Source of the DNA: an uncultured Bacteroidota bacterium
GTDB taxonomy: Bacteria > Bacteroidota > Bacteroidia > Flavobacteriales > Flavobacteriaceae
DNA: 64,000 nucleotides
Direction: 5' to 3'
Assembly: GCA_902557655.1 (NCBI GenBank)
Contig: CACEAZ010000002.1
Location: 42,501-106,500, forward strand
The translations under genes were made by a program, and so were the position numbers. Below are positions 15,621 to 25,522 of this stretch, one piece after another. The number at the start of each line of letters is the position of its first letter. The stretch's first letter is position 1. The notes below the pieces were generated by a model. The model was not told where the DNA came from, did no database searches, and saw nothing but the letters and a program-made list of their open reading frames with translations.

Positions 15621-16726
15621 TAATCAGAAATTTTAATCTTCATTCCTTTATAAATTCCAGGAATGTATGATGAAATTATTTTTTCGCCATCCTTTAAACC
15701 TGAAATTATTACCGAATCCTCATCATAATAGATTGGTTTAACATTTCTAATTCCAACAACGTTATTGTTTTCAGCAACATAAACGAAGGAGTCATTTATT
15801 AGTATTGATCTCGAAACAGAAAATCCTTCACTATTAAGATTTAAGGGTATTTTTGTATTTACGTACAAACCATCTTTTAAATCCCTGCTAGTAAATTCAA
15901 TATGAATACTAATGGTTTGAGACTGTTCATCTATGTTTTTGTTAATTCTTTTAATTAAACCATTAATTTTTTTGTTGTTAAAAGTGATCTCGACCTTGTC
16001 ATTAATCAATACAAAGTCAGCATATTTTGAAGGTATATTAACCGTTAATTCAAAATTTGAATCACTGATAAAAGACCCCAGAATCATTCCAGGATTTATA
16101 AGAGTCCCCTCGTTTATGTAGGTTTTTGAAATTGAACCGTCAAAAGGAGCATTAATAATAAATTTCTTGAGTCTTTCTTCTAAACTCTTGACTTTATAGT
16201 ACATTGATTGTATTCCTTTCCCAACTATATAAAATTTTTCTTTATCACTTTTTGGTATTGGTAATTCAGATATTTCATTTTCTACGTTAAATTCTTGAAA
16301 ATAATTATTCCATGAATTGAAGTTTTTATTGAAATCAATTTTGACATCTGGAAGTGTCGATGCGATTAAATTTTGGAATTCACTTCTAGCTTGTTTGACT
16401 GATGTTGAGAATTCATCAGATTTTATTGACAGAATTTTATCATTTTTTTTAAATGTTTTTCCTTCCTTAAATATATTACCATTTATGTTTACAATTCCCT
16501 GTACTTCGCTGTATATGTCAATTTTATTTTTAGAATTAATTCTGCCATCGACAGGCAAATTAATGGGGCTAACATTATTTTTAACTTCTTTTACTGCTAC
16601 TAATTTTGATACTTCAGACACACTAGATACTTTATTTTTTTCAGAATCTAAAATTAGATTAGATAACAGATAAGCCAAAAATAATATTGTAAGTCCAGCT
16701 CCAACGGAAATTGTATATTTTTTCAT
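15620..16726 (-). CDS. RND efflux periplasmic adaptor (HlyD/MFP family)
   Basis: Membrane-fusion protein linking the RND pump to the TolC-like channel. From ATG 16726 the 368-residue product has an N-terminal anchor (about residues 5-22), a barrel-sandwich hybrid half starting GRINSKNKIDIYSEVQGIV, a helical hairpin region of moderate length, then FIINAPFDGSISKTYINEGTLINPGMIL, which is the second lipoyl-like half, and a C-terminal beta-barrel. An upstream in-frame TTG at 16756 would add ten residues before the anchor; the ATG gives the more usual n-region. First gene of the operon; no regulator gene is adjacent. Confidence 0.9.
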   Translation of the reverse strand: MKKYTISVGAGLTILFLAYLLSNLILDSEKNKVSSVSEVSKLVAVKEVKNNVSPINLPVDGRINSKNKIDIYSEVQGIVNINGNIFKEGKTFKKNDKILSIKSDEFSTSVKQARSEFQNLIASTLPDVKIDFNKNFNSWNNYFQEFNVENEISELPIPKSDKEKFYIVGKGIQSMYYKVKSLEERLKKFIINAPFDGSISKTYINEGTLINPGMILGSFISDSNFELTVNIPSKYADFVLINDKVEITFNNKKINGLIKRINKNIDEQSQTISIHIEFTSRDLKDGLYVNTKIPLNLNSEGFSVSRSILINDSFVYVAENNNVVGIRNVKPIYYDEDSVIISGLKDGEKIISSYIPGIYKGMKIKISD

Positions 16727-16816
16727 AGATTTAAATAATGGCAAATTTAATACCAAAATGTATACTAATTTTCTTCTCGTTGTTAATTATTACTTAAATT
16801 TTATTTTTTCGATTTT

Positions 16817-17224
16817 ATGAATTTTCAAAAAGAAATTAATGTAGGCCCATATCCCAGAGGATTTCATATTATTTCCAGTGAAATCGTTAATGAACTTCCT
16901 GTTCTAACTGGATTAGTGCATGTTTTCATTAAGCATACATCTGCAAGTCTAACCATTAATGAAAATGCTGATCCCGACGTTAGAGAAGATTTTGAATCTC
17001 ATTTTAATTTGATGGTTTCGGAAGACGGCAACTATTTTAAACATACCATAGAGGGACCTGACGACATGACCTCTCACATAAAAAGTAGTTTACTGGGTTC
17101 ATCTGTTAGTTTTCCGATAAAAAATGGAATTCCTCAATTAGGAGTTTGGCAGGGCATTTATTTATGTGAGCATAGAAATAAGGCAAGTAAAAGAAAAATT
17201 GTAATAACTGTTATCGGAAATTAG
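16817..17224 (+). CDS. yjbQ: YjbQ/UPF0047 family protein
   Basis: A 135-residue cytoplasmic protein with the complete UPF0047/YjbQ signature: HTSASLTINENADPDVREDFE (about residues 40-60), GPDDMTSHIKSSLLG (about 81-95) and the C-terminal GVWQGIYLCEHR. The histidines and acidic residues in these blocks form the pocket of this small trimeric family. Some members have secondary thiamine-phosphate synthase activity in genetic tests, but the native role is unclear. Starts at ATG; the stop overlaps the end of the convergent murF gene by 4 bases. Confidence 0.92.
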   Translation: MNFQKEINVGPYPRGFHIISSEIVNELPVLTGLVHVFIKHTSASLTINENADPDVREDFESHFNLMVSEDGNYFKHTIEGPDDMTSHIKSSLLGSSVSFPIKNGIPQLGVWQGIYLCEHRNKASKRKIVITVIGN

Positions 17225-18501
17225 GTTAAATTATCTATTACCTTCTCAAGTTTTATTCCCCTTGATCCTTTAATAAATAGATAGGAGTTTTTGATTTTTG
17301 ACAAATCTCCTTTTGAAATTAAATTTTCAATATTTAAACTGTAATTAAACTCCTTAAATCTAGTGGTATTACAGAATAATTCCCCGACAAGAAATATTTT
17401 CGTGTTTTTAATATTTCTGCAATATTCTGCAATTTCTTGATGATATGTATTTGAATCTTTACCCAATTCAAACATATCGCCTAAAATTAAAATTTTATTT
17501 TTTTCTGAAAATTCTTCAAAGAATTTGATTGCTGCATACATGCTTGATGGATTTGCATTGTATGCATCTAACATTATTTTATTTGACCCTATACTTATTA
17601 TTTGTGATCTGTTGTTTGAAGGGATATAAGCTTCAATTCCAGTTTTAATTTTTTCTATATCAATTTTAAAATATTTGCCAATTGCAACGGCTGCCATAAT
17701 ATTTTCAACATTATGATTTCCAAAAAGAGAACTATGAATTAAGGTTTCATTCACTTTGATTTTAATTTCAGGATTCACTGATTTAACTAAATATTTGATG
17801 TCACCTTTAGATTTGCCAAAAGAAAATACATTTTGATAATCCCCAACACATTTTATCTGTTTTTCATCGTCACTATTTTGAAAAATCAATCCTTTTTTTC
17901 TCTTAATTTGATCATATAGTTCTTTTTTTCCTTTCATGACCCCCTCTTCGTCACCAAATCCCTCTAAATGTGCCTTTCCAAAATTTGTTATATATCCAAA
18001 ATCTGGATTGCTAATTCTAGACAAAAGAGCAATTTCTCCAATGTGATTAGCGCCCATTTCAATTATGGCAATTTCAGTCTCAGAGCGTATTTTTAATAAT
18101 GTTAGCGGAACACCAATGTGGTTATTAAGGTTTCCATGAGTATAAATAGTTTTAAAGTTGGTTTTTAAAACACTGTTTATCAATTCTTTTGAAGTAGTTT
18201 TCCCGTTGCTTCCAGTAATCCCAATAACTTTTACCTTCAACTTGTTTCTATGATAATTAGAAATTTCCTGTAGACTTTCTAAACAATTTTTAACTAAAAT
18301 ATATCTATTATCAATTGCAAACTCTTTTTCATCTACAACTGCATATTTTGCTCCATTTTCAACAGCTTTTTGAGCGTATTTATTTCCGTTAAAATTAGGC
18401 CCCTTGAGGCTAAAAAATAGTTCATCTTTTCTAATGAATCTAGAATCTGTTGAAATACCAGAGCACTTTAAATATAGATTATATAAATTTTCAATTGACA
18501 T
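17221..18501 (-). CDS. murF: UDP-MurNAc-tripeptide--D-Ala-D-Ala ligase
   Basis: Cytoplasmic ligase that adds D-Ala-D-Ala to UDP-MurNAc-tripeptide, the last cytoplasmic step in making the peptidoglycan pentapeptide. The 426-residue protein has the N-terminal substrate domain (STDSRFIRKDELFFSLKGPNFNGN), the ATP loop GITGSNGKTTSKE (about residues 96-108), the central IEMGANHIGEI block and the C-terminal LDAYNANPSSM and ILGDMFELG motifs typical of MurF. It lies apart from the dcw cluster, downstream of gldJ in the same orientation, although a terminator-like hairpin separates the two. Confidence 0.95.
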   Translation of the reverse strand: MSIENLYNLYLKCSGISTDSRFIRKDELFFSLKGPNFNGNKYAQKAVENGAKYAVVDEKEFAIDNRYILVKNCLESLQEISNYHRNKLKVKVIGITGSNGKTTSKELINSVLKTNFKTIYTHGNLNNHIGVPLTLLKIRSETEIAIIEMGANHIGEIALLSRISNPDFGYITNFGKAHLEGFGDEEGVMKGKKELYDQIKRKKGLIFQNSDDEKQIKCVGDYQNVFSFGKSKGDIKYLVKSVNPEIKIKVNETLIHSSLFGNHNVENIMAAVAIGKYFKIDIEKIKTGIEAYIPSNNRSQIISIGSNKIMLDAYNANPSSMYAAIKFFEEFSEKNKILILGDMFELGKDSNTYHQEIAEYCRNIKNTKIFLVGELFCNTTRFKEFNYSLNIENLISKGDLSKIKNSYLFIKGSRGIKLEKVIDNLT

Positions 18502-18512
18502 AATATAAAAGT

Positions 18513-18547
18513 ATAAAAAAAGCCCTGAATCGATATGATTAGGGCTT
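18513..18547 (-). terminator. Terminator between gldJ and murF
   Basis: Read on the minus strand: AAGCCCT, a 14-base loop containing a further ATC/GAT pair, AGGGCTT, then a run of T. It follows the gldJ stop by about 20 bases, so murF is probably expressed by readthrough or from a start inside this short gap. Confidence 0.7.
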
Positions 18548-18567
18548 ATTTATTAGTTGTTCTGTAA

Positions 18568-20244
18568 TTAGTTTCTTGATTTTTTTGTATCGAGAGTAGG
18601 AGATCCAAGTCTAGACATTGCATTCCTAAAACCAATAAAATCAGTTGCCTGATCTTGTGGGTAATATCTCCTTTGAGCTGGATCTAGCCAATACGCCCTG
18701 TCTTTCCATGAGCCACCCTTATATACTCTTGACTGATCATTAACCAATGTGGTAAGGGTAGGATCAGAATCGTAGTCAAATTCATCGTTCGTGTCATCAG
18801 AATCTTCAAAACTGGGAGATTTATACATCATTCTTGTTTCACCTTTTTCCTCATCAGCTCTACTGTATCTTCTGTTTTCAGAATTGAAATTTCTAGAGGA
18901 TAGGTAATCTCCGTCTCTAAAATTAACATTATAACCTTTATCAAATTGTGTTCTGAATCTAACATCACTATCTTCTAATTCAGTGGTTTCAAGCTCACCT
19001 GGAAGAATTACTGCTATTTTTTTTCCGTTGGAAAGGGTTTCGTAAACCGCTTCTGTAGCAACTACTGCTTTCCCGTCTTCACCAATTTTGAATTTTTTGT
19101 AGTCGTTTCCTCTAAAATAATTAAAGTCGTTAAATTCATCGTCAACGATTGGTCTATATACATCTGCAACCCATTCAGCTACATTACCTGCCATATCATA
19201 AAGCCCAAAAGAATTTTGGTCATAAGAACCAACTTTATTTGTAATTGCAGCTCCGTCATCGGACCATCCAGCAATTCCACCATAATCACCGTCACTATTT
19301 TTAAAGTTTGCAAGTTGATCACCTAAATTTTGACGTTTTCCTGTTCTAGTGTAAGGACCTTTCCAGGGATATTTTTTTCGTCCCTTATAATTATTGAATT
19401 CTCTAACTTCACCTAAACCTAAAGCTGCATATTCCCATTCTGATTCGGTTGGTAGCCTAAACTTTGGGGTTATGTACCCAGTTTCCCGATTTGCTGCCCT
19501 GGGAGCAATTGAATCAGGTACCCTTGAAGATTTTCCTCTCCTAACGTTATCATTTCCACCATATGTTGAATTTGGATTTAAAACATATGTGTCTATATTA
19601 AATGTACTTTTACTATTAACACTATCCACTTTAGCATCTCTAGCTAAATAACCTTCTCTTTCTAATATTAATTCTTGATACCTGTCAGATCTCCACTCAG
19701 AAAACTCATAGGCTTGAATCCAACTTACTCCAACAACTGGATATTCTCCAAATGCAGGGTGTCTCAGATAATTATTAACCATATCCTCTCCATATCCCAA
19801 TTTATTTCTCCACACCAATGTATCCGGAAGAGCGTTGGTATATATATTTCTATAAATAGATTCCTCAGGTGGAAAGTTCTTTTTTAACCAATCTAAATAC
19901 TCACAATACATTTTGTTGGTAACCTCGGTTATGTCCATGTAGAAGGATTGAACATGTTGTTGGTTTGCTGAATTATTCCAATCTCTCATTGGATCATCCT
20001 GAACCTTTCCTTTAGTGTAAGTACCGCCTTCAACCAAGACCATATTGGGAGGGGTTTCTTGACCTTTGAAACCAATATTGTACTGGAATCCAGATTTTTT
20101 AGAATTTATAGGTTGGATATTCCAGCCTGTGGCTGAAGAGATATTTCTGTTTTTTGAAAAAGGAGATTTACTACAACTTCCTGTAGAAAACAGAAGAATT
20201 ACACTAAAAAGTGATAACAAGTAAAATTTATAATTTCTTTTCAT
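18568..20244 (-). CDS. gldJ: Gliding motility lipoprotein GldJ
   Basis: Outer-membrane lipoprotein needed for gliding and for stable type IX secretion in Bacteroidota. The 558-residue product (from ATG 20244; a TTG two codons upstream is also in frame) has a lipobox FSTGSC with Cys24. The body has the formylglycine-generating-enzyme (FGE-sulfatase) fold pattern: MVLVEGGTYTKG, FYMDITEVTNKMYCEYLDW, YPVVGVSWIQAYEFSEWRS, FRLPTESEWEYAALG, FGLYDMAGNVAEWVADVY and KGGSWKDRAYWLDPAQRRY, ending FIGFRNAMSRLG. GldJ is structural, not a sulfatase activator. Divergent from porU. Confidence 0.93.
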   Translation of the reverse strand: MKRNYKFYLLSLFSVILLFSTGSCSKSPFSKNRNISSATGWNIQPINSKKSGFQYNIGFKGQETPPNMVLVEGGTYTKGKVQDDPMRDWNNSANQQHVQSFYMDITEVTNKMYCEYLDWLKKNFPPEESIYRNIYTNALPDTLVWRNKLGYGEDMVNNYLRHPAFGEYPVVGVSWIQAYEFSEWRSDRYQELILEREGYLARDAKVDSVNSKSTFNIDTYVLNPNSTYGGNDNVRRGKSSRVPDSIAPRAANRETGYITPKFRLPTESEWEYAALGLGEVREFNNYKGRKKYPWKGPYTRTGKRQNLGDQLANFKNSDGDYGGIAGWSDDGAAITNKVGSYDQNSFGLYDMAGNVAEWVADVYRPIVDDEFNDFNYFRGNDYKKFKIGEDGKAVVATEAVYETLSNGKKIAVILPGELETTELEDSDVRFRTQFDKGYNVNFRDGDYLSSRNFNSENRRYSRADEEKGETRMMYKSPSFEDSDDTNDEFDYDSDPTLTTLVNDQSRVYKGGSWKDRAYWLDPAQRRYYPQDQATDFIGFRNAMSRLGSPTLDTKKSRN

Positions 20245-20273
20245 ATTCAATAATTTTTTTCTTGAACAGCACC

Positions 20274-20281
20274 CAAATATA
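20274..20281 (-). promoter_or_regulatory. -7 element of gldJ
   Basis: On the minus strand the sequence reads TATATTTG, an exact TAnnTTTG match, 29 bases upstream of the gldJ ATG. A TTTG lies upstream but only 13 bases away, closer than the usual spacing. Confidence 0.5.
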
Positions 20282-20356
20282 ACAATTAATACTCAAATGC
20301 AATTTTCAATCATATTGATTTACTCTAAAAACGTAGTGATCATTGTATTATTATAT

Positions 20357-20364
20357 TATTTTTG
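20357..20364 (+). promoter_or_regulatory. -7 element of porU
   Basis: TATTTTTG fits TAnnTTTG exactly, 47 bases upstream of the porU ATG, in the 167-base divergent gap with gldJ. A clear -33 TTTG was not found. Confidence 0.45.
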
Positions 20365-20411
20365 ACAATTAAATTTTATAATATTAAGTTTTTCATATCG
20401 TTAATAGTTTT

Positions 20412-23400
20412 ATGAGATTATTTTTTTTCATTTCCCTTATAATTACGAGCGTTAATATTCATGCTCAATACATAGAATATGATATTAATTGGATAGATGG
20501 TATTGAATATGAAATTGACGATAATAAAGTTTATGTTCCTCAAATTGAAAACTTTGAAAACAACTATTCTTTTAATCAATCTTACTCAGTTGTAAAGCAG
20601 TGGAAAGACTCTCAATTAATTGACATTAATTCTGTCAAAATCGTAAATACTGAATTTTCTAATATAAATATTGATAATTTTTCAGGTCTAAAAAAAATAA
20701 ATTTTCCTCAAGAAATTGAGTTTTATTTAAACACTTCAATTTCAAGAAATGAAATGTTTTCATTTCTTGAAATTACACCCATTATTTTCCAAGATGGAGT
20801 ATATAAAAAACTTATAAAATTTGCAGTTGAATATAAATATTTAAAAGGCAGAAATATACAAAAGTCAATTATTCAGCCCTCGGTGATGAAAAGTGGCAAT
20901 TGGTATAAATTTTACGTTGAAAACACGGGTATTCATAAAATTGATAAAGATTTTTTAGAAGATTTGGGGATTAATACCTCTAATTTGGACCCAAGAAAAT
21001 TAAAGATATATGGTCACGGAGGATCTATGCTACCAATGCTTAACTCTGAAGAATTTCCTTCGGATCCAATTGAGAACTCCATTAAATTTATGGGTCAAAA
21101 TGAAAGTAGCTTTAACAATGAAGATTACATCCTTTTTTATGCGCAAGGCCCGACCGGATTTAATTCTGAAAGTAATACAAACTTGAATCTCTATGAAGAT
21201 AGAGCCTCTTATTTTATCTCCGTAGGACAATCAGACGGGCAAAGAATTTTTAATTATTCTGAGCCAAATAATCCTCCTGATCTAATAATTGATTATTATA
21301 CTAATTATCAGTTTCATGAAATTGATCAGTATAATATTGCTCAAATTGGTAGAAGATGGTTTGGAGATAGATTTGATTTTGAAAACACAAAAACTTTTGA
21401 ATTTAATATTGAAAATTTGCGTACTGATCTTCCTATTGATTTCAAAATATATACCGCCGCGACATCTGAAATTCCAACCTCAATGTCAGTAAGGTTAAAC
21501 GGTCAGCAACTAACAAATTTATATTTTGGATCTATCGGAGAGCCAATACTGGCTACAGGGTCTAGTTATCAGTCTCAAGTTAATTCACAATCTGAAATTA
21601 TTGACGTTACTTTAGATTACAATAACAACGGGAATCCAAGTTCAATTGCTTATTTAGATTATATTTCCCTAAAAGGAACATCCTCATTGATTTTTAACGA
21701 TAGTCAATTGATTTTTTATAATGATAATTTAATAACTGAATCTGATATCGTAAGTTATCAAATAGACAACTCTGAAAATATAAATGCTATTTGGGATATT
21801 TCAAATATTTCAAATATTTCAGAAATTATTACTGAAAGTTCAAATAATTTTAGTTTTAATTCAGCTTACAGCCCAAATAATAAATTTATAGCCTTTAATT
21901 ATGAAAATGTATTTGAACCTGTAATTGATGGCCAATCTCAAATCGAGAATCAAAATTTGAAGGAAGATATTTTTTTAGATGAATCTGGTTTAATCCAGGC
22001 TCCAAATTATATTATTATTAGCAATCCGGATATGATCTTTCAAGCTGAAAGACTAGCTCAAATTAACAGGGAAAAAAACAACCTACACGTCAAAGTTGTA
22101 AATGTTGAAAAAATTTATAACGAATTTAGCTCTGGTAATCAGGATATTTCTGCAATTAGGAATTTTATTAGATACGTTTACAATAATCAAAATAATAATG
22201 AAAATTTTACTTATTTATGTCTGTTTGGAGATGCTTCATTTGATTATAAGGACAGGATCCCATTTAATACAAATATAATTCCTTCATGGAACTCGTTAAA
22301 CAGTTTTAGCTTATCTAGCTCATATATTTCTGATGACTTCTTTGGTATGATGGATTCAAATGAAGGGGGAATGACTAATTTTAATAAGCTTGATATTGCT
22401 GTTGGAAGAATTTTAGCAGATTCAAATGAAAGGGCGAGAGATTTAGTTGATAAAATTGAATCCTATTATTCTGAGAGTTCATTTGGAGACTGGCGAAACA
22501 AAATTATGGTTATTTCAGATGATGTTGATGAGCCCTGGGAAAACATTATTCAATCAACATCGAACGACATTGCTGATTTAATACAAGAAAACAAACCTTT
22601 TTTTAACACAAGTAAAATCTTATCTGATGCGTTTCAGCAAGAAACTTCATCAGGTGGTGAGAGGTATCCTGAGGTGAAAAACCAAATAATCAACGGAATA
22701 AAAAAAGGTGCCTTGGTTGTAAATTATTTTGGTCATGGAGGGGAGGATGGTATAGCTAGAGAACGAATTTTTGGTAAGATTGATGCTGCAGAACTAGTTA
22801 ATTCTGATAAGCTGAACTGTTTTGTTTCGGTAACATGTGAGTTTACGAAATTTGATAATCCAAATAGACAAACAGCAGGTGAATTTTTATATTGGAATAA
22901 AAATGGCGGTGCAATTGCATTAATTACAACAACTAGACAGATTTTTGTTTCTGTTGGGGTTAATTTCAATTTAACATTGGAAGAGTATCTTTTTTCATTA
23001 AATTCTGACACCTATACTACAATGGCTGAAGCACTGCGATTAACAAAAATAGACCCTTCAATTTCAAATTCTGATCAAAGAAGACTTGTTTTTTTTATTG
23101 GAGATCCTGCTATGAAACTTTCAATTCCAAAACCAGATGTAAAAATTACAAGTATAAACGACGTTCCAATTCAGGATTTTGATTCTTCACTGAGGGGTTT
23201 GGACTTGATTAATGTAAAAGGTGAGGTTCAAGACGACAATGGTTTAAGAATAGAGTCTTATCAGGGGGAGTTAACAGTAACAGTATTTGATAAAGAGATC
23301 GAGAGATCAACACTTGGAAATGATGGTACAACAGATAACAGTGGAAATCCAATAATATTAAATTTTAACACTCTAGGAGAGGTGTTATTCAGAGGAAAGT

Positions 23401-24239
23401 CTTCTGTTTTAAACGGTTCCTTTGAATTTAACTTTGTTGTTCCAAAGGATGTGGGTATGGAAGTTGACAATGGTAAATTTAGTTTTTATTCTAAACAAAA
23501 TTCCGGTCTTGAGGATAGAAATGGTTACGATTTATCTGTTTTGATTGGTGGTATAAATGAAAATGCCCAAGAAGATAATATAGGGCCAGAAATTGATCTT
23601 TATATGAATGACGAGTCATTTATTAGTGGAGGTATTACGAACGAAAATCCAAATTTAATTGTAAAATTATTTGACGAGAATGGAATAAATACATCCAGTG
23701 GAGTTGGTCATGATATAATAGCTGTTTTAGACAATGATGATGTTAATTCTTATAGACTTAATGAATATTATCAGGCAGATCTTGATGATTATAAAAACGG
23801 CACGATAAACTTCCCCTTTAATAACTTGACCCCTGGTGTTCATAACTTACGACTAAAGGCTTGGGATGTTTATAATAATTCGTCTGAAACTGAAATTGAC
23901 TTTCTAGTTTTTGACCAAAACGAGGATATTGTTATTGAAAACTTATTAAATTATCCAAATCCCTTTATAAATTTTACAGAATTTTGGTTTAATCACAATA
24001 GTTCTACCCCTTTGAACGTTACAATACAAATATTTACTATTTCTGGAAGATTGGTTAAAACAATTAATGGGATTACCCAATCAACTACTGGGAGTAATTT
24101 TTCAAGAGATTTTTCTTGGGACGGAAGGGATGATTTTGGAGATAAAGTTGCCAAAGGAGTATACATATACAAAATCAATGTTAGATCTGAAACTTTAAAT
24201 AAACAAGTGTCAAAAACCGAAAAATTAGTTATACTTTAA
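20412..24239 (+). CDS. porU: Type IX secretion sortase PorU
   Basis: Outer-membrane-associated cysteine peptidase of the gingipain family (C25) that removes the C-terminal sorting domain of type IX substrates and attaches them to the cell surface. The 1275-residue protein has a signal peptide (to about HAQ, residue 19), a long N-terminal beta region and a C25 domain (about residues 535-900). The catalytic pair is visible: His775 in NYFGHGGEDG and Cys809 in SVTCEFTKFDN. The C-terminal segment (from NYPNPFINFTEF, about residue 1179) is a T9SS-type C-terminal domain, which PorU keeps. porV follows 20 bases downstream and gldJ is divergent upstream. Confidence 0.94.
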   Translation: MRLFFFISLIITSVNIHAQYIEYDINWIDGIEYEIDDNKVYVPQIENFENNYSFNQSYSVVKQWKDSQLIDINSVKIVNTEFSNINIDNFSGLKKINFPQEIEFYLNTSISRNEMFSFLEITPIIFQDGVYKKLIKFAVEYKYLKGRNIQKSIIQPSVMKSGNWYKFYVENTGIHKIDKDFLEDLGINTSNLDPRKLKIYGHGGSMLPMLNSEEFPSDPIENSIKFMGQNESSFNNEDYILFYAQGPTGFNSESNTNLNLYEDRASYFISVGQSDGQRIFNYSEPNNPPDLIIDYYTNYQFHEIDQYNIAQIGRRWFGDRFDFENTKTFEFNIENLRTDLPIDFKIYTAATSEIPTSMSVRLNGQQLTNLYFGSIGEPILATGSSYQSQVNSQSEIIDVTLDYNNNGNPSSIAYLDYISLKGTSSLIFNDSQLIFYNDNLITESDIVSYQIDNSENINAIWDISNISNISEIITESSNNFSFNSAYSPNNKFIAFNYENVFEPVIDGQSQIENQNLKEDIFLDESGLIQAPNYIIISNPDMIFQAERLAQINREKNNLHVKVVNVEKIYNEFSSGNQDISAIRNFIRYVYNNQNNNENFTYLCLFGDASFDYKDRIPFNTNIIPSWNSLNSFSLSSSYISDDFFGMMDSNEGGMTNFNKLDIAVGRILADSNERARDLVDKIESYYSESSFGDWRNKIMVISDDVDEPWENIIQSTSNDIADLIQENKPFFNTSKILSDAFQQETSSGGERYPEVKNQIINGIKKGALVVNYFGHGGEDGIARERIFGKIDAAELVNSDKLNCFVSVTCEFTKFDNPNRQTAGEFLYWNKNGGAIALITTTRQIFVSVGVNFNLTLEEYLFSLNSDTYTTMAEALRLTKIDPSISNSDQRRLVFFIGDPAMKLSIPKPDVKITSINDVPIQDFDSSLRGLDLINVKGEVQDDNGLRIESYQGELTVTVFDKEIERSTLGNDGTTDNSGNPIILNFNTLGEVLFRGKSSVLNGSFEFNFVVPKDVGMEVDNGKFSFYSKQNSGLEDRNGYDLSVLIGGINENAQEDNIGPEIDLYMNDESFISGGITNENPNLIVKLFDENGINTSSGVGHDIIAVLDNDDVNSYRLNEYYQADLDDYKNGTINFPFNNLTPGVHNLRLKAWDVYNNSSETEIDFLVFDQNEDIVIENLLNYPNPFINFTEFWFNHNSSTPLNVTIQIFTISGRLVKTINGITQSTTGSNFSRDFSWDGRDDFGDKVAKGVYIYKINVRSETLNKQVSKTEKLVIL

Positions 24240-24244
24240 AATAT

Positions 24245-24252
24245 TATATTTG
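24245..24252 (+). promoter_or_regulatory. -7 element directly upstream of porV
   Basis: TATATTTG, an exact TAnnTTTG match, ends only 7 bases before the porV ATG. If used it would give a leaderless or nearly leaderless mRNA. porV is also likely to be read through from porU. Confidence 0.4.
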
Positions 24253-24259
24253 TAATCTT

Positions 24260-25513
24260 ATGAATTTGAAAAAAATTATTTTATTCTTTATTGCAGTATT
24301 TACTTTGCAATTAAATGCTCAAACTTCATCAACCGTTATTATACCGAATTCATCGGACAGTAGAGTAATTACTACTGGAGTACCTTTCCTGTTAATTGCT
24401 TCTGATGCCAGAGCTGCTAGTATGGGTGACATGGGAGTTGCAACATCTGTTGATGCATATTCCCAATATTGGAACCCCTCAAAGTATGTTTTTTCAGAAA
24501 ATAAATCAGGTTTTGGTCTTAGTTACACTCCGTATTTGAGTAAGCTTGTAAATGACATATCTCTTGGAAACCTAACTTACTTTAATAGGATTAATGAAAG
24601 AAGTGCATTTGCAGTAAGTTTACGATATTTTTCATTAGGTGAAATCGAAATTATTCAGGATGAATTTTCTCAGGCACTAATTGAAAAACCTAACGAGATG
24701 ACAATGGATATTTCCTACTCATTAAGATTGGCAGATGAATTTTCCATGGGAGTAGCATTGAGATATCTGAGATCAGATTTGAGAATTCAGGCTGTTGATG
24801 AAACCGCAAAAGCTGCTAGTTCTTTTGCAGTTGATTTATCTGCTTATTATCAAGGAGAAGAGCAGAGCTTTGGAGACATAGACGGTAGAATTAGAGGAGG
24901 TGCAATAATTCAAAATCTTGGTCCGAAAATTAAATATGATGAATCAGGCTCTGAAACATTTATACCAACAAATTTAAAATTAGGAGGTGGATTTGATTTT
25001 CTTTTAGATCAGTACAATACAGTTTCGGTAACTGCTGAGGTTTCAAAGATGTTAGTGCCTACCCCTCCAATTCTAGGTAGAGAATACAATTATAGCGACA
25101 TTAACGAAAATGGAGTATATGATGATGGTGTGGATGAATTGGGTGAGCTGGTTTCAACTGATAATATTATCTATCAAGGTCAGAGTACAGATGTTGATTT
25201 TATGAGTGGTATTTTTCAATCATTTTCTGATGCACCCGGTGGTTTTAATGAAGAATTAAAGGAGTTTACTTGGGCACTAGGCGCTGAATACAAATATGAT
25301 GATTCATTTGCTTTAAGAGCGGGTTATTTTAATGAAAGTGAAGAAAAAGGTGCAAGAAAATTTTTGGCTTTAGGTGCTGGTTTTAAATTCTCTGGGACTA
25401 AAGTTGATCTTTCATATCTTTTTTCTGCATCCAAAGTTCCAAGTCCTCTAGAAAACACTCTTAGGTTTTCCTTAACCTTTGATTTCGGCAGTAATCAATA
25501 CTTAGAGTATTAA
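24260..25513 (+). CDS. porV: Type IX secretion outer membrane protein PorV
   Basis: Outer-membrane beta-barrel protein of the PorV (LptO) family, part of the attachment complex with PorU; it carries type IX substrates from the translocon to the sortase. The 417-residue product has a signal peptide (to about LNAQ, residue 20), the family opening VITTGVPFLLIASDARAASMGDMGVATSVDAYSQ split over residues 36-70, repeated amphipathic strands, and a terminal aromatic strand (LRFSLTFDFG). The directly preceding porU supports the assignment, as the two act together. Confidence 0.94.
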   Translation: MNLKKIILFFIAVFTLQLNAQTSSTVIIPNSSDSRVITTGVPFLLIASDARAASMGDMGVATSVDAYSQYWNPSKYVFSENKSGFGLSYTPYLSKLVNDISLGNLTYFNRINERSAFAVSLRYFSLGEIEIIQDEFSQALIEKPNEMTMDISYSLRLADEFSMGVALRYLRSDLRIQAVDETAKAASSFAVDLSAYYQGEEQSFGDIDGRIRGGAIIQNLGPKIKYDESGSETFIPTNLKLGGGFDFLLDQYNTVSVTAEVSKMLVPTPPILGREYNYSDINENGVYDDGVDELGELVSTDNIIYQGQSTDVDFMSGIFQSFSDAPGGFNEELKEFTWALGAEYKYDDSFALRAGYFNESEEKGARKFLALGAGFKFSGTKVDLSYLFSASKVPSPLENTLRFSLTFDFGSNQYLEY

Positions 25514-25522
25514 AACCTGATT

